Below, piece after piece: positions 1 through 8,127 of a stretch of DNA of 64,000 nucleotides. This DNA is from Phytoactinopolyspora mesophila (GTDB taxonomy: Bacteria; Actinomycetota; Actinomycetes; Jiangellales; Jiangellaceae): contig NZ_WLZY01000002.1 in the NCBI RefSeq assembly GCF_010122465.1, positions 1-64,000 on the forward strand, given 5' to 3'. Both the position numbers and the translations under genes were made by a program. The notes beneath the pieces are model-generated. The model ran no database searches and had not been told where the DNA came from. It worked only from the letters and a program-made list of their open reading frames with translations. Position 1 is the first letter of the stretch; each line of letters opens with the position of its first letter.

Positions 1-10
1 GATCACCCAG

Positions 11-180
11 GGTGGGGGTGGGGTAGAGGGTGGGGGTGGGGTAGAGGGTGGGGGTGGGGTAGAGGGTGGGAGGTTAGAGAGGGGTAGAGGGTGGGGGTTA
101 GAAGGGGGTAGAGGGTGGGGGTTAGAAGGGGGTAGAGGGTGGGGGGTTAGAGAGGGGTAGAGGGTGGGGATTAGACGGTG
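11..180. repeat. G-rich tandem repeat, potential G-quadruplex tract
   Basis: The core GTAGAGGGTGGGG recurs seven times, starting near 23, 41, 59, 84, 108, 132 and 157. The first units have an 18-bp period; the later ones are 24-25 bp because TTAGA(A/G)AG is added. Almost every unit carries several runs of three or more G on the plus strand, so intramolecular G-quadruplexes are plausible. The array ends about 120 bp before the desaturase start, and 181-300 shows no other recognisable feature. The left end touches the window edge, so it may be longer. Confidence 0.85.
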
Positions 181-300
181 GAGATGGGTGGCCTAGGGCG
201 CGGACACGTGTTTGGTGGCGCGTCCTGGGGGTAGCACCACCCCGAAGTCTGGTGTCAGCACCGCTGTTCCGCGCACTGTACGTCCGTAGCGTACAAACGT

Positions 301-1452
301 ATGAATACGATCAACCAGGACGCCGTGAGCAGAGGAAACGCTGCGGCGATGGCGAACGGTGCGGGCACCACGAACACGTCGTCGGCCGAGGGCTCACCAC
401 GCACCAGATATGTGAGCGACTACGCCGAGGTGTCTCGACGGGTGCGCGCTGCCGGGCTGCTGCGCCGCCGGCCACTCTTTTATGCCGTCCGGGCGGTCAC
501 ACTGGTGTTGCTCCTCGCCGGCTGTGCGGTGGCCGTCGTCGTCATCGGGGAGTCGTGGTGGCAACTACTGGTGGCGGCGGTGCTCGGGCTGCTGCTGGCC
601 CAGGTGGCCTTCTTCGCACACGACGCCGCGCACCGGCAGATCTTCACGTCTGGAAAGGCGAACGACCGGCTGGCGTTGGTCATCGGTGACCTGATCGCCG
701 GCATGAGCCACGGATGGTGGATGTCGAAACACAGCAGGCACCATGCCAATCCGAACAAGGTGGACACCGACCCGGACATCGAACCGGGTGCCCTTGTCTT
801 CACCACCGATGTCTCGGGCGCGCGACGCTGGCGGCGAGGATTCGGCGGCTGGTTCGTCGCCCGGCAGGGCACGCTGTTCTTTCCCCTGCTGCTTCTCGCG
901 GGTCTCAACCTGCATATCAGCGGCATCCGCACGGTATTCGGCCGGCAGCCGGTCAAGTACCGGAAATTCGAGATCCCGATGCTGCTCCTGCGCTTGACCC
1001 TCTATCCACTGGCACTGTTCACTCTCCTGTCGCCTGGTTTGGCAGCCGCATTCCTGGGCGTGCAGCTGGCGGTGTTCGGCTTCGCCATGGGGGCCACATT
1101 CGCGCCGAATCACAAGGGCATGCCGTTGGTGCCGCGTGAGCTGAGTATCGGCTACGTCCACCGTCAGGTTCTGACCAGCCGCAACGTGCGGGGTGGATGG
1201 TTCATCGACGTCGCGATGGGCGGACTGAACTATCAGATCGAGCATCACCTTTTTCCGAGTATGCCGCGCCCGAACCTCCGGCATGCCCAGCCGATCGTGC
1301 GCCGGTTCTGTGCCGAGCGCGACATCCCGTACGCCGAAACGAGCCTGCTGGAGTCGTGGGGGATCGTCGTCCGGCATCTCAATCGGGTGGGGCTCGGCGA
1401 CGCGGACCCCTTCGCGTGTCCACTTGCGGCTCAGCTTCGCTCCACCGCCTAG
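301..1452 (+). CDS. membrane fatty acid desaturase family protein
   Basis: A 383-residue di-iron membrane desaturase, expected to insert a double bond into an acyl-lipid or acyl-CoA chain at the cytoplasmic membrane. The three histidine boxes are present: HDAAH at about 107-111, HSRHH at about 144-148, and QIEHH at about 312-316 followed by LFPSMPRPNL. This is the arrangement of the linoleoyl-CoA desaturase/DesA3-like branch. Hydrophobic segments lie at about 65-105, 195-215 and 230-270. The first 35 residues are polar and poorly conserved-looking, so a later start is possible. It is monocistronic and convergent with the next gene. The electron donor is not encoded nearby, and substrate and double-bond position cannot be read from sequence. 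Confidence 0.9.
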   Translation: MNTINQDAVSRGNAAAMANGAGTTNTSSAEGSPRTRYVSDYAEVSRRVRAAGLLRRRPLFYAVRAVTLVLLLAGCAVAVVVIGESWWQLLVAAVLGLLLAQVAFFAHDAAHRQIFTSGKANDRLALVIGDLIAGMSHGWWMSKHSRHHANPNKVDTDPDIEPGALVFTTDVSGARRWRRGFGGWFVARQGTLFFPLLLLAGLNLHISGIRTVFGRQPVKYRKFEIPMLLLRLTLYPLALFTLLSPGLAAAFLGVQLAVFGFAMGATFAPNHKGMPLVPRELSIGYVHRQVLTSRNVRGGWFIDVAMGGLNYQIEHHLFPSMPRPNLRHAQPIVRRFCAERDIPYAETSLLESWGIVVRHLNRVGLGDADPFACPLAAQLRSTA

Positions 1453-1481
1453 CTAAGCGGCGGGCGGGCGGTGACGCGCGG

Positions 1482-2909
1482 CTACGAGCCGGAGGATGTG
1501 TCAGCCGATTCGCGCGACGTCGTGTGGTAGTGCCGGGCCAGGCGCAGCAATCCGGCACCGAGCAGGTAGAAGATGATCGCCGTCGGGGCTAGTCCGGTGA
1601 TGTGTTCGTCAGAGCGACCGGCGTTGGCGATCGTGAGTAGGCCGACCATCACGCCGACGATGCCCAATCCGGTCATCGCCTGCCAGGACCATCCCGGGAG
1701 CCGAAGCCGTGCCAACACGTCAGCGTTGCCCACGGTCCGGCCCTTGCGCTCGCCGGTGCCTTTGTTCTCGATCGAGGCGAACAGGCTGACGAATACCGCG
1801 AGGATCACCGCGCAGACCGCCAGCCACGGCAATCGCAGCAGCAGCCATTGGGCGGAGTCGACCTCCACCTGCGGAAAGATCCCGGTGGTATAGAGAGCCG
1901 CCGAGGCGATCACCGCTGAACCCATGTGCCAGAGGAACATAGTCAAAATGAACGCGTTCACGGCGACGACGGCCCGCCACGGTCCCGCACGCTGCAGGAA
2001 CCGGTTGGCCGGTCCGCTGAGCGCGAGAACCACCGCGGTCTGGACGAGCCCGAGGAGGAGCAGGGCGAACGTCGGTGGGGACGTGTTCTGGGCTTCGGCT
2101 CCAGGTACCACCACCATGCTGATGGGATACGGACCGAACGCGGTGATGCCGACGAGCACGGCGATACCGGCTGCGGCCAGGCCACTGAACATCGCCGGCC
2201 GGATCGCGAAAGATCCGTCCTGCCAGGCGAGTCCGATCTGGTGGTACACGAGCCAGACGAGGAGGTAATTCGCGTCCCCGATCACGGGCACCTCGAGCCC
2301 GATTCGCGCGACGTCGAGCAGCAGGACGACCACAACCACGGCCGCGGGAAAGGCCAGCCCGAACCTGCGGTGCGCGGCATAAAGAAACGGAGCGAGGAAC
2401 ACGAGGCTCGAATACGCCGCCAGGAACCACAACGGTATCGAGGCGCCCCATACCGCCAGGGCTACGACCCCCGGATCGGCACCCAGCAGACGAGCGGTGA
2501 GTCCGGCTGCCGCCAGAATTACGAGGAACGTGGATGTCGGGCGCAGGAGGCGTGCGCTTCGGCTGAGCAGCCAGCCGGCGTTGTCTCCGCCGCGCTGGAA
2601 GTGCGACGTCAGCGACGCTCCGTTCGCATAGCCGCCGACCAGGAAGAACAGCGGCATCACCTGCGCGGCCCACGTGACCGGGCGTGCCCACTCCAGATAT
2701 TCGAGTGCGCTGTGCCCGTCGATGCCGTCGTTGGTCCACACCACGATTGCCAGCCAGTGGCCGAGGACAACCACCGTGATAGCGAAAGCGCGCAGCATGT
2801 CCACGTGGCGGTTGCGATCCGCCGGGGTCTGGTCAGCCGCTTGCCGCACACCTCGCATGAGGCTCATCAGGCCGCTCATCCTCCCAGCCGGCGCCCTGTG
2901 CGCCCGCAC
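1482..2909 (-). CDS. acyltransferase 3 family integral membrane protein
   Basis: A polytopic membrane protein of up to 475 residues with about ten hydrophobic helices. The N-terminal signature of the acyltransferase 3 (OafA/NodX-like) family is visible: RHVDMLRAFAITVVVLGHWL, then PLFFLVGGYAN. Such proteins O-acetylate or otherwise acylate sugars, peptidoglycan or antibiotics. The start used is GTG at 2909; an internal ATG at 2879 (MSGLMSLMRG) is an equally good candidate. A palindromic repeat separates it from the PIG-L gene on the same strand, so it may or may not be the last gene of that operon. The substrate is unknown. Confidence 0.8.
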   Translation of the reverse strand: MRAHRAPAGRMSGLMSLMRGVRQAADQTPADRNRHVDMLRAFAITVVVLGHWLAIVVWTNDGIDGHSALEYLEWARPVTWAAQVMPLFFLVGGYANGASLTSHFQRGGDNAGWLLSRSARLLRPTSTFLVILAAAGLTARLLGADPGVVALAVWGASIPLWFLAAYSSLVFLAPFLYAAHRRFGLAFPAAVVVVVLLLDVARIGLEVPVIGDANYLLVWLVYHQIGLAWQDGSFAIRPAMFSGLAAAGIAVLVGITAFGPYPISMVVVPGAEAQNTSPPTFALLLLGLVQTAVVLALSGPANRFLQRAGPWRAVVAVNAFILTMFLWHMGSAVIASAALYTTGIFPQVEVDSAQWLLLRLPWLAVCAVILAVFVSLFASIENKGTGERKGRTVGNADVLARLRLPGWSWQAMTGLGIVGVMVGLLTIANAGRSDEHITGLAPTAIIFYLLGAGLLRLARHYHTTSRESADTSSGS

Positions 2910-2958
2910 AGTTACCTAGTTCCCAGATTAGTCGGAGTACATGCGCGGAGACGGCTGG

Positions 2959-3014
2959 CATGATCATTGTCCCCGTTTAGGCGCTCCAGCACCTAAACGG
3001 GGACAATGATCATG
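2959..3014. repeat. 56-bp perfect-arm intergenic palindrome (TGATCATT ends)
   Basis: Two 23-nt arms are perfectly complementary (2959-2981 and 2992-3014) around a 10-nt loop. The outer boxes read CATGATCATTG. It lies just beyond the stop codon of the PIG-L gene and upstream of the acyltransferase gene. The outer box is shared with the elements at 14902, 16065 and 26030, but the inner stem (TCCCCGTTTAGG) is different. It could form a terminator-strength hairpin but lacks a U-tract. Confidence 0.85.
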
Positions 3015-3019
3015 GAGTA

Positions 3020-5854
3020 TCAGCCGACGGAACGGGCGCCGGCCAGCGTGCCGTCGTCGGTGATGAACGCGACGAGCACCTCGAGTTCGCCGTCGCCGTC
3101 GTGATCGATGGGCACATCAAGCGTGGCCTGGCCGCGCCTGACGTCGGCACCGGTCACCGACCCGACAACCGACTCGCCGTCCCACACGAAGACGTTTGCC
3201 TGGCCGCTCGTCCTGGTTCGCAACCCGACCGACACGGCGTCGTCGGCCACGGTGGCCGACCTGACCTGCATGGTCTTCGGATCCAGGCCGGGCGCACCAC
3301 CGAGCGGCACGCCGTCCTCGGCGGACTGAGCGATGCTCTGCGGCGACTCGATGCTCTGCGCGACATCGGACGGCAAGATGGGCTCCACCGGATCCGGCTC
3401 CGACGCGGCCAGGCCCGGCAACGTCGCCAGACCCCAGCCGTACGGATTGGCCTGGACCCCGCCGAACGTCGACCACCCGATCCGCGTCTGGCCGGTGTTG
3501 TCCTGGGTGTCGGAGTCGTACACGAGCACGTTGAAGCCCATTCGCTCCGGGTCCACGGTGTCGGGCAGCACGTCGAACGGGATCTTCGCCTCGACCGTGT
3601 AACCCGTGTACTCGTCGAACTCGGCGTCTGCCAGCGCCGCTGCTCCAGTGCAGGCCGCGCAGCCGCAGGAACCGCAGCCTTCACGTCCGGTCAGTGCCTG
3701 CGGGCCGCGAACCACAGAGGCGACCTCCATACCGGGCGCGGTCTCCTCACCAGGGCCCTGATGGTTGTCGGCGTCGCGCTGGAAGCAGGGCGGGTTGCCG
3801 TTCTCCGGATCGTCGGTGATCGGGAAGATGCCGGTTTTGAAGGTCGTGGCGCTGTTCTCCGACGTTCCCCGGGGATCGATGGTGATCTCCACCGAGTCGG
3901 TCCTCCAGTGCCGCTTGCAGTCCTCGGGTGGCAAGACCGATCCGAGCACGTCGTCGGTGACGTCGACGAAGACGTACAACGCCTCGTCGGTGAAGCTCAC
4001 CTTCGCGGTCGCGGAGATGTCCTCGGGCCCGACCTGCACGCCTTCCCAGTGCGTCGAGACATCGAGTTCTTCACCTGGGTACTCGTCGTCGTCGGCCACG
4101 CCGTTGACGTCCGGAGCGGTGTCGAGTTTCGGCACCGTCGTCGTCGGCACGAGCTCGAGGACCGCCTCTTGCACGTCCGTGACCGAGTCATACGACGTGA
4201 CGACCTGGAATGGGTAGCCGCCGCCGGGTGCGTTGCTCGACGTCGGCAGTGACTCGTCGACGTTGGTGATCTCGAAGGCCACCGTCGTGGACTCGCCGCC
4301 GGGCAGGTCGGTGAACGGCTGCTCGGCGGGTTCTGCCTGGAAGCCGTCCGCGAGGTCGAGTGTCACGGTGCCGCTCACCGACTCTTCGCCGTCGTTGGTG
4401 ACGTCGACGGTGACCTCTTCGGTCCGGCCGGTGCCGACCGAAGCCGTCTGGCGGATCAGCGTCTCCAGGTTCGGCAGGTTCTGGTCGTGCGTCCAGTCGT
4501 TGAAGTCCGCGATCTCTTCTCTCGGGGTGACCCGGGCGCTGACCTCGTTGACCGTCTCGACGGCGGTCTCGTTGGTCCCGCTGGCGCCGTCGCGCGTGGT
4601 GAGGGTGGCTGCGAGATTGAAACGCTCGCCGGCAGGCGCGTCGTCAGCCGGGGTGACGGTGACGGAGACGGTGGCTTCGCGGCCGGGTGTGATCACCCGC
4701 GGCAACGTGTCGAGCTGTTCGACGGTCCAGCCCTCGGGAACCGTGATGTCCAATTCGGGGCGGTTCAGTGGACGGTCGGCGGCCTGCACCCGTACGGTCG
4801 CCTCGAAGGCGACCCCTGGAAGCTGGGTGAACTGGTCCGCCTCGATGCCGAGCTCGGTCCCCAGCGGCAGCCCACCCTCGATGGGCAGCGCCGCGCCTTC
4901 CACAGCCGCGGTTCCTCCGGTCGTGGGCTCCGGGTACGGCGTGCGGCTGTCGATCAGGGTGAACCAGGTACAGGGGAGTTCGTCGGGGTTATCCGATGGC
5001 GGTGGCCACCGGTCCCAGCCTTGTGTCACGTACTCCCACTGGGCCCGGCGCTGCAGCAGTGCCCATGTCTCGCCGGCTGCCTCGGACATCCGGCCCTGCC
5101 AGGTGCCGAAGACGCGCTCCGACGGATCCGCTGGGTTGTAAGACGTGGTCTCGCACATTTCGCCGGTGCCCGGGGCCGAGCCGGTGGCGCCGTGGCGCAG
5201 GATTCGCCCGGCCGACCAGGGCTCGAGCCCTTCGTCACTCAACTGTTCGGGGAAGGCGTCGGGGTCGGCGGCGGCGTAGTACGCCTCCACGGCCAGCCGG
5301 GCCGCCTCCTGGTGTCCGCCGTGGTTGCCAGGTGTGGGGGACGGGTTCATCGTCACGATGACGTCCGGCCGGGTGGCGCGCACGACCCGGACGACGCGGC
5401 TGAGGGTCTCCTCAGGATCGTCACCGTCCCACGCCTCGCGATGCAGTGGAGCACTGAGGGTGTAGAAGGGGTCGATCTTGTCGAGGTTGTAAATGTGTTT
5501 GATGCCGGCGAACGCGACGGCGCGGCGTTCCTCAGCCTCACGGATCAGTCCGAGATCCGGACCCTCTTCCAATCCGACGGCGTTGCCGCCGCCTTCGCCA
5601 CGGGTGATGGTGATCACCCCGGCACTGAGATCGTCGTACTCGTTCCATTGCCCGAAGGTGCCGAGGGCACCGGCTTCGTCATCCGGATGGGCGCCGACGA
5701 AGAGCACGTCGAGGTCGACCATCTTGCCGGTGCCGCCGGCTTTGCCCTGTGCCGTGGCCGCGGCGCTTGGCGAGGAGCCGGCCGAGGCGAGCGACAAGGA
5801 GGAGACGAGTAAAGCTGCCAAAGGCACGGTGGCCAGTCGAAGTGGTAATCGCAT
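3020..5854 (-). CDS. secreted PIG-L family deacetylase with NEW3 and CBM9-like domains
   Basis: A 944-residue exported protein with a signal peptide at about 1-34 (hydrophobic core ending in Ala-rich sequence). A PIG-L/LmbE deacetylase domain covers about 45-320. The zinc/catalytic motifs are HPDDE at 56-60 and HGGH at 178-181. An alpha-galactosidase NEW3-like beta domain lies at about 335-430, a second Ig-like region at about 450-560, and a CBM9-like carbohydrate-binding domain at about 590-820. An unusual cluster, CGSCGCAAC, sits inside the CBM9-like part. PIG-L enzymes remove N-acetyl groups from GlcNAc-type sugars, so an extracellular glycan deacetylase is the likely role. It is the last gene of the sugar ABC operon, which suggests that its product feeds that transporter. 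Confidence 0.85.
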   Translation of the reverse strand: MRLPLRLATVPLAALLVSSLSLASAGSSPSAAATAQGKAGGTGKMVDLDVLFVGAHPDDEAGALGTFGQWNEYDDLSAGVITITRGEGGGNAVGLEEGPDLGLIREAEERRAVAFAGIKHIYNLDKIDPFYTLSAPLHREAWDGDDPEETLSRVVRVVRATRPDVIVTMNPSPTPGNHGGHQEAARLAVEAYYAAADPDAFPEQLSDEGLEPWSAGRILRHGATGSAPGTGEMCETTSYNPADPSERVFGTWQGRMSEAAGETWALLQRRAQWEYVTQGWDRWPPPSDNPDELPCTWFTLIDSRTPYPEPTTGGTAAVEGAALPIEGGLPLGTELGIEADQFTQLPGVAFEATVRVQAADRPLNRPELDITVPEGWTVEQLDTLPRVITPGREATVSVTVTPADDAPAGERFNLAATLTTRDGASGTNETAVETVNEVSARVTPREEIADFNDWTHDQNLPNLETLIRQTASVGTGRTEEVTVDVTNDGEESVSGTVTLDLADGFQAEPAEQPFTDLPGGESTTVAFEITNVDESLPTSSNAPGGGYPFQVVTSYDSVTDVQEAVLELVPTTTVPKLDTAPDVNGVADDDEYPGEELDVSTHWEGVQVGPEDISATAKVSFTDEALYVFVDVTDDVLGSVLPPEDCKRHWRTDSVEITIDPRGTSENSATTFKTGIFPITDDPENGNPPCFQRDADNHQGPGEETAPGMEVASVVRGPQALTGREGCGSCGCAACTGAAALADAEFDEYTGYTVEAKIPFDVLPDTVDPERMGFNVLVYDSDTQDNTGQTRIGWSTFGGVQANPYGWGLATLPGLAASEPDPVEPILPSDVAQSIESPQSIAQSAEDGVPLGGAPGLDPKTMQVRSATVADDAVSVGLRTRTSGQANVFVWDGESVVGSVTGADVRRGQATLDVPIDHDGDGELEVLVAFITDDGTLAGARSVG

Positions 5855-5906
5855 GGAGGGGATCCGTTCTCTCAGGGGATGTGAACCAGACCAGACCTGG
5901 ATCCAT

Positions 5907-5959
5907 GTTGATCACGAGCCTTTGCCGCCGGGACCGGCGAAGAACAGGCCGTGATCAAC
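5907..5959. repeat. 53-bp imperfect palindrome (GTTGATCACG ends)
   Basis: GTTGATCACG at 5907-5916 is inverted at 5950-5959, and inner parts (GCC, GCCGG) pair imperfectly. It lies between the PIG-L start and the upstream permease gene on the same strand. Length and TGATC ends match the other intergenic palindromes of this window. The rest of 5855-6021 shows no gene; it must contain the PIG-L ribosome binding site. Confidence 0.6.
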
Positions 5960-6021
5960 GCGGATGATCGGGGGTCCCCGGGCGGGATTTGAGTAGCCTG
6001 CCGTGGGCCGGGTCCCGGCCG

Positions 6022-6825
6022 TCATTTGACGGCGCCTTCGACCATGCCTCGGATGAAGTGACGCTGCAGGAAGAGGTAGACGACCACGACCGGCAGCGCG
6101 ACCAGTGCCGCACCGGCCGCCAGCAGCGAGGTGCCGGCTGTGTACTGGCCCTGGAAGAAGGCCAGCCCGAGCGGAGCTGTTCTGAGCCCTTCACTGGTGG
6201 CCATGACCAGCGGGATGAGGAACTCGTTCCACGTCCACATGAAGATCAGGACCAGCATGGTGGTGATGGCCGGGCGTCCCATCGGCACCAGGACCTGCCA
6301 CAACGTGCGCCAGTGACCGGCGCCGTCCAGCCGGGCGGCCTCGACCACCTCACGTGAGCTGGACCGGAAATACGCCCTCATCCAGAACGTGCCGAAGGCC
6401 ACCGACTGTGCCACCTGTGGTGCCACGATGGCGAGCAGGGTGTTGGTGAGCCCGACGGAACGCAGGTCGAAATACAGGGCGACGACGAGCGCCTCGGCCG
6501 GAACCATGATGCCCAGCAAGATCACGTAGAAGAGGACTTCCGAACCCCGGAACCGCATGGTGCCGAAGGCGTAGCCGGCCATGATCGAGAACAGCGCGGA
6601 GAGCCCGACCACCAGGATCGCGACGATGGCGCTGGTGCGCATGTACGAGCTGAAGCGGCCCTGGGTCCACGCGTCGGCGAAGTTGCCGAAGTGCAGCCCG
6701 CCGCTGTCACCGATCTGATCCGGCGACAATGCCGTGGTCAGGATCAGCAGGACGGGATAGAGAGCGATCGAGGCGAACAGGATGAGGATCGCGTAGTTCG
6801 CCACTCGCTCGTTGCGCGAGATCAT
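6022..6825 (-). CDS. carbohydrate ABC transporter permease (MalG/UgpE type)
   Basis: A 267-residue inner-membrane permease with six predicted helices. The EAA loop is visible as EAARLDGAGHWRTLWQVLVPMGRPAI at about residues 160-185, the contact site for the ATPase. Family length is about 270-280. Its ATG overlaps the stop of the upstream permease by one base (TGATG), indicating translational coupling. With the binding protein at 8128-9495 it forms a CUT1-type sugar importer. No ATPase gene is in the operon, so a shared MsiK-like ATPase elsewhere is expected, as is common in actinobacteria. Confidence 0.93.
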   Translation of the reverse strand: MISRNERVANYAILILFASIALYPVLLILTTALSPDQIGDSGGLHFGNFADAWTQGRFSSYMRTSAIVAILVVGLSALFSIMAGYAFGTMRFRGSEVLFYVILLGIMVPAEALVVALYFDLRSVGLTNTLLAIVAPQVAQSVAFGTFWMRAYFRSSSREVVEAARLDGAGHWRTLWQVLVPMGRPAITTMLVLIFMWTWNEFLIPLVMATSEGLRTAPLGLAFFQGQYTAGTSLLAAGAALVALPVVVVYLFLQRHFIRGMVEGAVK

Positions 6826-7934
6826 CAGCGTCCCCTTCCTTGCTGCCGCGGATCATCCGAGCCGGCCGGTTCCTCAGGTTCCGGACCAGCGTCATCGAGA
6901 TCCGGATCTGGCCCCGGCTGATCGGACGATGCGACGGGCGGCCCGGACCGGTTGCGGCGCGCCAGGGCGCGGATGCCGCTGGCTCCGGCCGGCGCCGAGC
7001 CGTCGTTGCTGTCGCCGATCCGGTTGATGATGACGGTGGCGACGAAGACCAGCGCGGTGAGCACCAGCGCCAGCGCGGCGGCGGTGCCGACCTCGCCGAT
7101 CAGGAATGCGTGCCGGTACACCTCGTACGACGGCACGGCCGTCTGGTTGCCAGGACCGCCGCTGGTCATGACGTACACCAGGTCGAACGTCTTCAGCGCG
7201 GCGATGACGGTCAGGGTGAGTGCGACGGCGAGCTCCCCACGGACCGAAGGCAGTGTGATGGCGAAGAACTCCCGCCGCGGGCTGGCGCCATCGAGGCGGG
7301 CCGCCTCGTACAGCTCGCGAGGAACCTTCGCCATACCCGCGAGGAAGAGCACGAAGCACAGACCGGTACCGACCCAGGTCCCGACCAGCCCGACGGACGG
7401 CAGCGCCCAGGTGTAGTCGCCGAGCCATGGACGGGCCACGGCGTCGAGTCCCACGGCCCGGAAGAGTGAATTGAGGGGACCTTCGGGTGCGTAGATCTGC
7501 CGCCAGGCGATGGCGACGACCACCATCGGCACCACCTGAGGCAGGAAGATCAGGACCCGGAACAGCCCGAGCCCGCGCATCCGCCCGGCCCGCATCATGG
7601 TGGCGGCCAGGAGCAGCCCCAGCGACACCGGAACCACGGCGTAGAACACGATCAGCACCAGGGCATGTATGAACGCCCCGCGAAGCGCCGGGTCGGTGAA
7701 CACTGCGGCATAGTTCGCCAGACCAACCCACGTGCTGCTGCCGAGGCCGTCCCACTCGTAGAGCGAGAACGTGGCACTTCGAAACAGCGGAAGCCCGATG
7801 AACGTCACGAAGACGATGAGCGCCGGCAGGATGTAAAGGTAGGCCAGCCTCCTGGGTTCGCCTGGTGGTCCCTTCGGGCGGCGCCGCCGCGCCGCCTCGC
7901 GGGCAGCGGTCTCCGTGCCCACCATCGAGCTCAT
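6825..7934 (-). CDS. carbohydrate ABC transporter permease (MalF/UgpA type)
   Basis: A 369-residue permease with an N-terminal helix (YLYILPALIVFVTFIGLPLF) and an EAA loop at EAARLDGASPRREFFAITLP. It pairs with the downstream MalG-type permease to form the membrane channel of a sugar importer. The C-terminal 50 residues (from about 315) are a charged Arg-, Pro- and Asp-rich cytoplasmic tail, longer than is usual for this family (about 300 residues). The first 25 residues are also basic and variable. A compound palindrome separates it from the binding protein gene. Confidence 0.92.
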   Translation of the reverse strand: MSSMVGTETAAREAARRRRPKGPPGEPRRLAYLYILPALIVFVTFIGLPLFRSATFSLYEWDGLGSSTWVGLANYAAVFTDPALRGAFIHALVLIVFYAVVPVSLGLLLAATMMRAGRMRGLGLFRVLIFLPQVVPMVVVAIAWRQIYAPEGPLNSLFRAVGLDAVARPWLGDYTWALPSVGLVGTWVGTGLCFVLFLAGMAKVPRELYEAARLDGASPRREFFAITLPSVRGELAVALTLTVIAALKTFDLVYVMTSGGPGNQTAVPSYEVYRHAFLIGEVGTAAALALVLTALVFVATVIINRIGDSNDGSAPAGASGIRALARRNRSGPPVASSDQPGPDPDLDDAGPEPEEPAGSDDPRQQGRGR

Positions 7935-7979
7935 CGACCCTCCTCGTCGTTGTACAGCGCGTTAGCAGGGCGCACCAGT

Positions 7980-8106
7980 CCCGTGATCATGAGCGCAACA
8001 GTGCTCCACCTCCCCGTGATCGTGAGCGGTTCGGTGTCGCTATGGCGACTCGAATCCGCTCACGATCACCGGGGTTGAGGGCTGAAAGTTGCTCACGATC
8101 ACCGGG
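7980..8106. repeat. nested compound palindrome (GTGATCGTGAGC arms)
   Basis: Two inverted pairs are nested. The outer arms are CCCGTGATCATGAGCGCAAC (7980-7999) and its complement at 8088-8106. The inner arms are about 8012-8033 and 8051-8074, built on CCCCGTGATCGTGAGCGG. All four arms carry the same core, GTGATC(A/G)TGAGC. It sits downstream of the binding protein gene and upstream of the MalF-type gene on the same strand, where it could reduce downstream expression relative to the binding protein. The rest of 7935-8127 shows no gene. Confidence 0.8.
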
Positions 8107-8127
8107 ATGGGCGACCGGTGATGGACG

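Noticed and set aside
1926-2963. A 345-codon plus-strand frame opposite the acyltransferase gene
   Set aside because: Hydrophilic, Arg/Glu/His-rich translation with no motif, while the minus strand encodes a clear membrane protein.
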